This document shows, one piece after another, positions 58,325-64,000 of a stretch of DNA of 64,000 nucleotides. The notes under the pieces were generated by a model. It was not told where the DNA came from, did no database searches, and saw only the letters and a program-made list of their open reading frames with translations. The DNA is taken from positions 62,001 to 126,000 of the forward strand of contig MU400552.1 of assembly GCA_022578965.1 (NCBI GenBank). Reading direction: 5' to 3'. The first letter of the stretch is position 1. Each line of letters opens with the position of its first letter. The stretch comes from Xylaria sp. FL1777. Taxonomy: Eukaryota > Ascomycota > Sordariomycetes > Xylariales > Xylariaceae. A program made the position numbers and the translations under genes.

Positions 58325-61300
58325 CTAGGAGAAATGGCGTCGGATTATCTCTTGCCCTGCAGGAGGGAAATGTTGTTGTAGGAGAGGTATGGGGTCAACA
58401 TTGGCTGCCACAAGAAGTCCTTGGACTGCGCTAGCAACGCGAATAGCAAGTTGGCCATGGAGCATTTCTGCTTCCAAGGCTTGCCCAACGTACACAAAAA
58501 TTTTGTCTACTTGGCTTATAACGGCCGGGTTTTGCCTTCCAAATGGTCAGTATGAGGGAGAGTGTCTTTGGTCTTAGCCGCACAAAAACTTCTACGCTAA
58601 AGGAACGCTATTGGGGATAGGTTAAGGAAAGATGGCTCACTCTTCAATCAACTCGACTAGGTAACCATAGGCATACGGTGCCGCTTCTTCATCATTAGTG
58701 ACGGGAAGTGTATTGATCCTGGATCCTCATGATTAGTAGTGCATGGATACTAACAGGATTAAGATGAGTACCATTGGTTTGCTAGGGCTGGAGGGTTTTC
58801 TACACTTTGCTTGTTGAAGTGAAGAATCTTGGCGATAGCAGCACAGGCATTTTCTACAAATATTAGCCTCCCATATCTCTTACAAGAGAGCAATAGATAG
58901 GTAAGCTCAACAGCTGAATAGAAATCATACCTGTAGCGTAAACGGCCTCCTCGCCGCGTGCGTCCGGTACCTGCGTGACTTGGAAGAGGTACGGTAAGGA
59001 GGATGCGAGGAACTGGGACCAGTGAATGCCACCATGGTGGGCTGCTACTCCAATCCCATATCTAGATATGTGTCAATAATCTTCGTGTGTACTAAGTGTT
59101 GGCACTGAAAATATACACTCGCGGCCTTATTGGTCGCGGATTCTGACGATGATGGATGAATCGTAAACTTACGCAGCAGCTTGCCTAATTGCGGCAGAGG
59201 AATCCTTGCAGCCTTCGAGAAGTGCCGTGCTTATAGATTGAGCATAGCGTACACTTTCTGGTCCACAATACTCAAGGACGTCATCCATGATACAAAGACC
59301 CCATTGGCGTTGCGTCGGATCGCCGGATGTGAGAAAACTCTCGTATATATTCATAAGGCGTTCCCAGGGCTGGAGGAAAGCGGCGCCGTGGTTCTTGAAG
59401 ATCGAGTGGAAGGCTTTATTCATATCAGCAAGCAGAGTCTGATCGTCCTCAATCGCCAATAGAAGTTCTTCGGCTTCATCCTCGGCGTCCTCTGCAGTGG
59501 CAGTAGCTCGATCTTCTTCGCGCTGGGCGACACGATCTTTGTAATCTTCGATAGCGGAATACACGCCGTCTATGAATTTGCTCATATGCTCCTGGGTGAG
59601 GCAATTCTTGCCGATAACCTCAATAGACTCGTAGAAGCATTGATACATTTCAGCAAGGGCATCAATAGCCGGCTCTGCCGTCAAAACCTCGAGGAGTTTG
59701 TCTACGGTTCCAGCCCACAATCCACGAAGCTCGTTAGAATCCGGCCCGTAGGCTTTTTTGTATGAGCTTAGAAGCTGCGGCACCAGCTTGGCTGAAATAA
59801 AGCGAACGGGATCGTGGAAGAAGAAGGCGAGACCTGGAAGTGCAATCTTTTCCATAATATCGGCAACATAAGGCGCAAACTGGCCCTCTAGGGTTTGCGC
59901 ATACACCACAAGCAGTTCGATTGCCATGTGCTTATCGTCCATAGTACTAGTTCGGATTCCGATCATCTTCCCCTTAAGCGGGACCAGCTCCCATCCCTCT
60001 TCCTGCTGTAGTTGTTCAATTTCGTCGTCAGTGTCCAGAAGTTGGATGTCCGCCTTGGCGCTTGCTAATTCGACTAGAGGAGGCATGACATCAGGCAAGA
60101 AACGGAGGAAGTCAGTGCCCATCACTCGGCACATCCGACCCCAACAATGCATGAGGTACTGTGCCTGGGGGTCGTCGGGGTCGGTAATGTTGCTTTGAAT
60201 GTTAGCTAGTAGATCCACTAGTGTCAAGGTATCATTTCCAAGGCGCTCCTTTCCAACAGCTAGCGCTATCAGAGTAGCACATTCCATGGCTTTGGCACGA
60301 AGCAGCCTGAACTCCTTGTCATTTTCACGCCTCAAGACATTAACAAGCAGCGGCATGAGAGTATCATAGTATTTGGAGAAAGCAGCTTCGGCGGCATCGG
60401 CAATAGTCGCAATCGTGGAAAGAGCTTGTTCCTGAACGTAACGCTTGTCGTTTTGCAGAAGTTGAAACAGGTGTGAAAGAAGGTCATCGAGGTAGGGCTC
60501 AAGTATGCTCTTCTCCGCTTCTTCACAGAAATTGACAAGAGCTGCAGCGGCATGTGCTTTGACACGACCCTCGGGAGAATTCAAGACAGGAATGATAGCC
60601 TTGAGTATAACATCGTAATACTGCTTCTGCATCGTTGGAGCGAAATCAGTGCTCATCTGACCAAGCGCCTGGCACCCAGCCCAACGCACTCGTGGGTGAG
60701 AATCTTTCAATGCAGGGACAACGAGTTCAAGGACCTTATCCAGCTCTTTGACCATCAGATCTCGGCATCCCTCAGAGATAGCGGAAATTGCCATTAACGC
60801 AGCATGGCGGTCCTTCCAAGCCATAGATGTCATCATCCTGGGAAGCCAATGGAACGTAGGAAACAGAATTGTCTCCCCTCCGAGTTTATTAGCAAGCCGA
60901 TCCATACATTGTTCACCGGCAACATGGTTCAAGTCACTTTCCTCTGACTCTAGATCGTCACTCGATAGCCATTCAGCTGCATCATCGTCATCTTCTCCAA
61001 GGTCAGTCATTAGGCTAAGACATTGGGTGATCATGTCATTCGTATAGGAAGCATCCTTTCGGCACATTGACGGGGCATAGTCGGCGAACGTAGCCATGAG
61101 CTCGAGAGCGTTTTGTCGACACAGGTCGGACAGTTCCTTCTCTTGGATGACACTAACACTAAACATGACAAGGTTGTGGAACAAGGGTTTGAACATTTTC
61201 GGGGACGTTTCGGCCAGCTCTATCAGAGCTAGCAAGGCTTTGCTGAGGTCGTCGGAGTCATGCGAGTCTTTGATTGGGGGCAGGATATTCAGGACATCGG

Positions 61301-62459
61301 GAAGAAGCGAGAAGTACTTTGGTTGGGCCTTCTTGGTTAGATTCCGGAAGAATGAAGCAAAAGCCTCCATAGCGGCCAGCTGTACGGCGACAGAATTGTC
61401 TTTGAACCCACGACCGAAGGCATCGATAACAGCACTCTCGTGCTGTTTTTCTATTATACCGGGCGTTGTCGCAAAAACGCGGTAAGCAGTCTCGCGCTGA
61501 CCGACGTCGCTCGCCATGCTCAGGTTAAATAGGACCCCAAGAATCTCAGGCCACTGGTCATCTGCAACTTAGTTAGAAACGAATTCGCCCTCGGCACAGC
61601 ATTCTTTGCATCGGCTCCTTTTAATAGCAGATAGGAACACGAGGGTACAACGTATCAGCCCGAAGCGCACACCGGAACCCACTTGTATCGCGCCGTTACT
61701 AACAGTGATAGGGTGGCAGGGAGCATTCCAAGGCATTTTGAATTTGGCAAGCGCCCGCGCATAAGTGAAGCTTGGGAACAAGGAACGAGAACAACCACCT
61801 CGGGAAGATTCAAGAACGAACGAGAAGGAATAAGTCAAGTTCTCCTTCGCTGGGCACAGAAACGAAGGCAATGTATGACAGATTTACTGAAAAGCCAGAA
61901 GGGAAAGGGGTGAACTGACTATTTTCAGAGTATTGCCGCGCAATATCGGCTACGGCATCACCGATTTTATTCCTGACTAGGCGATCGGACTCGTTGGCTA
62001 GACTCTCGAGGACTTTCTGGCGGATGACTTGGGCCTGTTCAGGCGCCAGGGAAACGAATATCTCGGCATTGTCGCCTTTGTCAGTTTTGCGCGTCTTGGA
62101 GGCGATTCGACGAAATATGACGGCAGCGAAAGAACGAAGCTGTTGGGTAGGGAACGGTCAGGTCAGTCAGGTCAGTCAGGTAGATCAGACAGTCAGTGTC
62201 CACGGGCCAGGTTTAAGACACGCGTTGCTTTCTGAAGGCGACGCCAGTGTAGATTCGGAGGGGAGATGGTAGTTACCGATGATTCGGGGGCACCGGCGAT
62301 CTGCTCGGCAAGGCCCATCAACAGGATCTCGGGACGTGTGGCGGTCCAGCTGGTCTGGAGGTGGTCTTCGGCCTGAGATCGTATGGAGTTGTCGGGCGAC
62401 TGCAGGGCTTGCAGGAGCTGCGTCAGCTCGGTAGAGACCTCGGGCGGCAGCACGGACAT
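58325..62459 (-). CDS. KAP121: Karyopherin/importin beta-3 (Kap121/Pse1, IPO5 family)
   Basis: Seven exons, 62459-62277, 62139-61920, 61561-59173, 59061-58931, 58853-58772, 58718-58641 and 58535-58325, encode 1,097 residues (yeast Kap121 has 1,089). Introns of 137, 358, 111, 77, 53 and 105 nt agree in phase. The N-terminus reads MSVLPPEVSTELTQLLQALQS, followed by LRSFAAVIFRRIASKTRK. HEAT repeats run throughout, e.g. DSHPRVRWAGCQALGQMSTDFAP and GRVKAHAAAALVNFCEEAEKS. The C-terminal exons carry GIGVAAHHGGIHWSQFL, WINTLPVTNDEEAAPYAYGYLVELIEE and VDPIPLLQQHFPPAGQEII. It carries cargo such as ribosomal proteins and histones into the nucleus with Ran. The last intron uses a GAAG acceptor, and intron 1 contains a small tandem repeat. 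Start at 62459 is the obvious ATG. Confidence 0.96.
62156..62187. repeat. Tandem GGTCAGTCA repeat in importin intron 1
   Basis: Imperfect short tandem units (GGTCA and GTCAG alternating) within the first intron of the karyopherin gene, close to its 3' splice site on the minus strand. It may be a splicing-neutral microsatellite. Confidence 0.75.
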
Positions 62460-64000
62460 GATGGGCGGTGATCTCCTCCTCTACTGATCTACCCGTAGTA
62501 ACAGCGGCGAGAGAGGGGAGGGGGGTGGTGTGTCAGAGGCCACGGCAAGGGCGGGATGGGAGAGAAGGAAAGGGGATATGGAATGTTTTGCAGGGTCCGT
62601 CGTGAGAAGTCGCAGTGTGCCCCGCAGGGCTAAGAACGCGCGACTAGGCTTGCAACAACGACAAGTGCCTTTTCGAACAAAGCAAAAATATGGAACCTCG
62701 GGAGGTGCTCGGGTGGCTTGTTGGGGCTCGAGTATGTCGTGGTGGTAGCCGGTGTTGATAGACACCAGACGATGCGCACGAGCAGCGTGAAGCGATGTAC
62801 ACACGTGTGGGCGGGGATGGATCAGAATTAGACTGTCTGTGTGATGTTGTGTTGGTGTCGTGGTCGTGGTCGTGATTGTTGTTGTTGTTGTTGTTGTTGT
62901 TGGAATCAGCTGTTGTATTTGTTTTTAATGCCGGCGATAAATAAATAACAGCACAATCAGGCCGTCGCTAGATACCGTACAGTAGCTTGGAGGGGTCTGA
63001 GGTGAGGGAAGAGGGGGAACCACCAAAAAAAAAGTCGAAATGATACTAGCATATGCGTAGGCAGAGCAGCAAAGGGAGTGTGTTATGGCCCGTGCGTCGG
63101 CCCGCATGGAGGGGTGCTGCAGACTAAATTGGGTCGGTCGGGTACCTACTACATGCGTAGTAGGTTAGGTGTAGGTTTCTAGTCCCAATCCGTCTAGGCT
63201 AGTCTAGTGCATATCATCACCCTTTCAGCACTGCCCTTTGTAGAAATCTACCTACCTTGTAGGTACCTATCTACTAAGTACCTGCTGTCGATAGTTGCTG
63301 TACTAAACCTTGCTGCGCTCAATAAATTTTTGAGAAATTGTTTGCCAAAGTCATGTGTCAAGGTTTAAATTCTTTTTAACGTTGAATTGAACCTTCAATA
63401 AATGTTATATTTCTAAACTATTGAGTGACTGATTGTCGACAGTTGTTTCTATGTTCACAACGCCTTCAACGTAGGTAGGAAAGAAACAATTAATTGAGTA
63501 ATAGCTGGTTCAACGTTTACTGAAGTGAGATGGGGTTGGTGCGGTAGGTACTGGGTACTGTACACCACAAACTCACGATCATGTCCCACAGCATGAGTTG
63601 ACAAGCAAGCCTTCTGTGAAACCCATTTACAGTAGCTCCGACTGGGACAAGTCTAGCTATAATTCATTCCGATCTGGACTGAGATGGCTCGTTGGTAAGC
63701 TTGAATACTGATGAAGGCTTATTACCAACAGACCTGACATTAATCGTTGTCCATACATATTGCTACTTCCCAGGAAAGGGGAGAAGAGATAATTAGAAGG
63801 GAAAATAGGAGATGATGTAAGGAGGACAATTCACGGTATCCTGAATTTGGGTAGCAGCATAGATCCCACGTATAACCAAACAATTATCATAACCAATTAG
63901 ATCAGTGTCTTAGCCAGGCATATATCAATGGTCTACTTCCGCCCTATCCTCTACTCTGGATGGTATATGTCCGACGGGGGAAAATGAGTTGAAAACTACG
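62460..64000. other. Gene-free right flank, importin promoter side
   Basis: About 1.5 kb beyond the karyopherin start. It holds that gene's promoter, a GTT trinucleotide tract and a cluster of TAGGTA/TACCTA motifs near 63140-63290. No convincing coding sequence is present up to the window end. Confidence 0.6.
62878..62901. repeat. GTT trinucleotide microsatellite
   Basis: Eight perfect GTT units, preceded by degenerate GTCGTG repeats, about 420 bases upstream of the karyopherin start codon. A simple-sequence tract, probably length-variable. Confidence 0.9.

Overview
The window looks like nuclear DNA of a filamentous ascomycete (Pezizomycotina, perhaps a Sordariomycete; the class is inferred from gene content and architecture only). 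Almost every gene is split by short spliceosomal introns (mostly 47-150 nt, GTRAGT-like donors, CTAAC/CTGAC branch sites, YAG acceptors), the genes are monocistronic, and the set is typical of moulds: a filamentous-type ATG26 sterol glucosyltransferase, an AA9 polysaccharide monooxygenase, a secreted pepsin-like protease, a Clr5/ankyrin protein and an AMID-like oxidoreductase. I rebuilt exon structures by hand from splice signals, reading phase and family conservation. All joins given are in phase, but none is backed by transcripts.

Layout. 1-6.5 kb: no gene, many short dispersed motifs. 6.6-8.9 kb (+): SprT-like/GCNA-type metalloprotease. 9.9-10.7 kb (-): Mog1 Ran-binding factor. 11.7-13.3 kb (-): Sds23-type CBS protein. 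14.9-16.3 kb (+): FAD-dependent AIF/AMID-like oxidoreductase. 16.3-18.3 kb: weak ORF fragments only. 18.3-19.4 kb (+): APH-fold kinase whose only workable intron has a GC donor. 19.9-21.8 kb (-): Na+/H+ antiporter. 23.3 kb (-): tRNA-Gln(CTG). 24.2-28.3 kb (+): Clr5-ankyrin gene with an in-frame TAA. 28.6-30.0 kb (-): aspartic endopeptidase. 31.9-33.0 kb (-): short-chain dehydrogenase. 34.4-35.5 kb (-): complex I GRIM-19 subunit. 36.2-38.7 kb (-): FCP1 CTD phosphatase. 40.7-43.4 kb (-): CHL1 helicase. 45.6-50.2 kb (+): ATG26. 50.9-51.8 kb (-): methyltransferase-like protein. 52.5-53.8 kb (+): single-pass membrane protein. 54.3-55.8 kb (-): AA9 LPMO with 11 exons. 58.3-62.5 kb (-): karyopherin Kap121/importin beta-3. 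The right end is gene-free.

Most genes are housekeeping and unrelated in pathway (nuclear transport: Mog1 and Kap121; genome maintenance: SprT-like and CHL1; transcription: FCP1; respiration: GRIM-19). The accessory part is roughly 16-33 kb plus 50-58 kb: secreted hydrolases, a possible kinase pseudogene and the Clr5-ankyrin gene. I found no biosynthetic cluster, intact transposon, CRISPR-like array or clearly new multi-gene system. The best leads are a 9-bp near-palindrome (TACTGCGTA) far more frequent than chance in non-coding DNA, a palindromic TAGGTAGGTACCTA-type motif family, a stop-free 51-nt intron in ATG26, the GC-donor intron and the in-frame stop in the Clr5-ankyrin gene.
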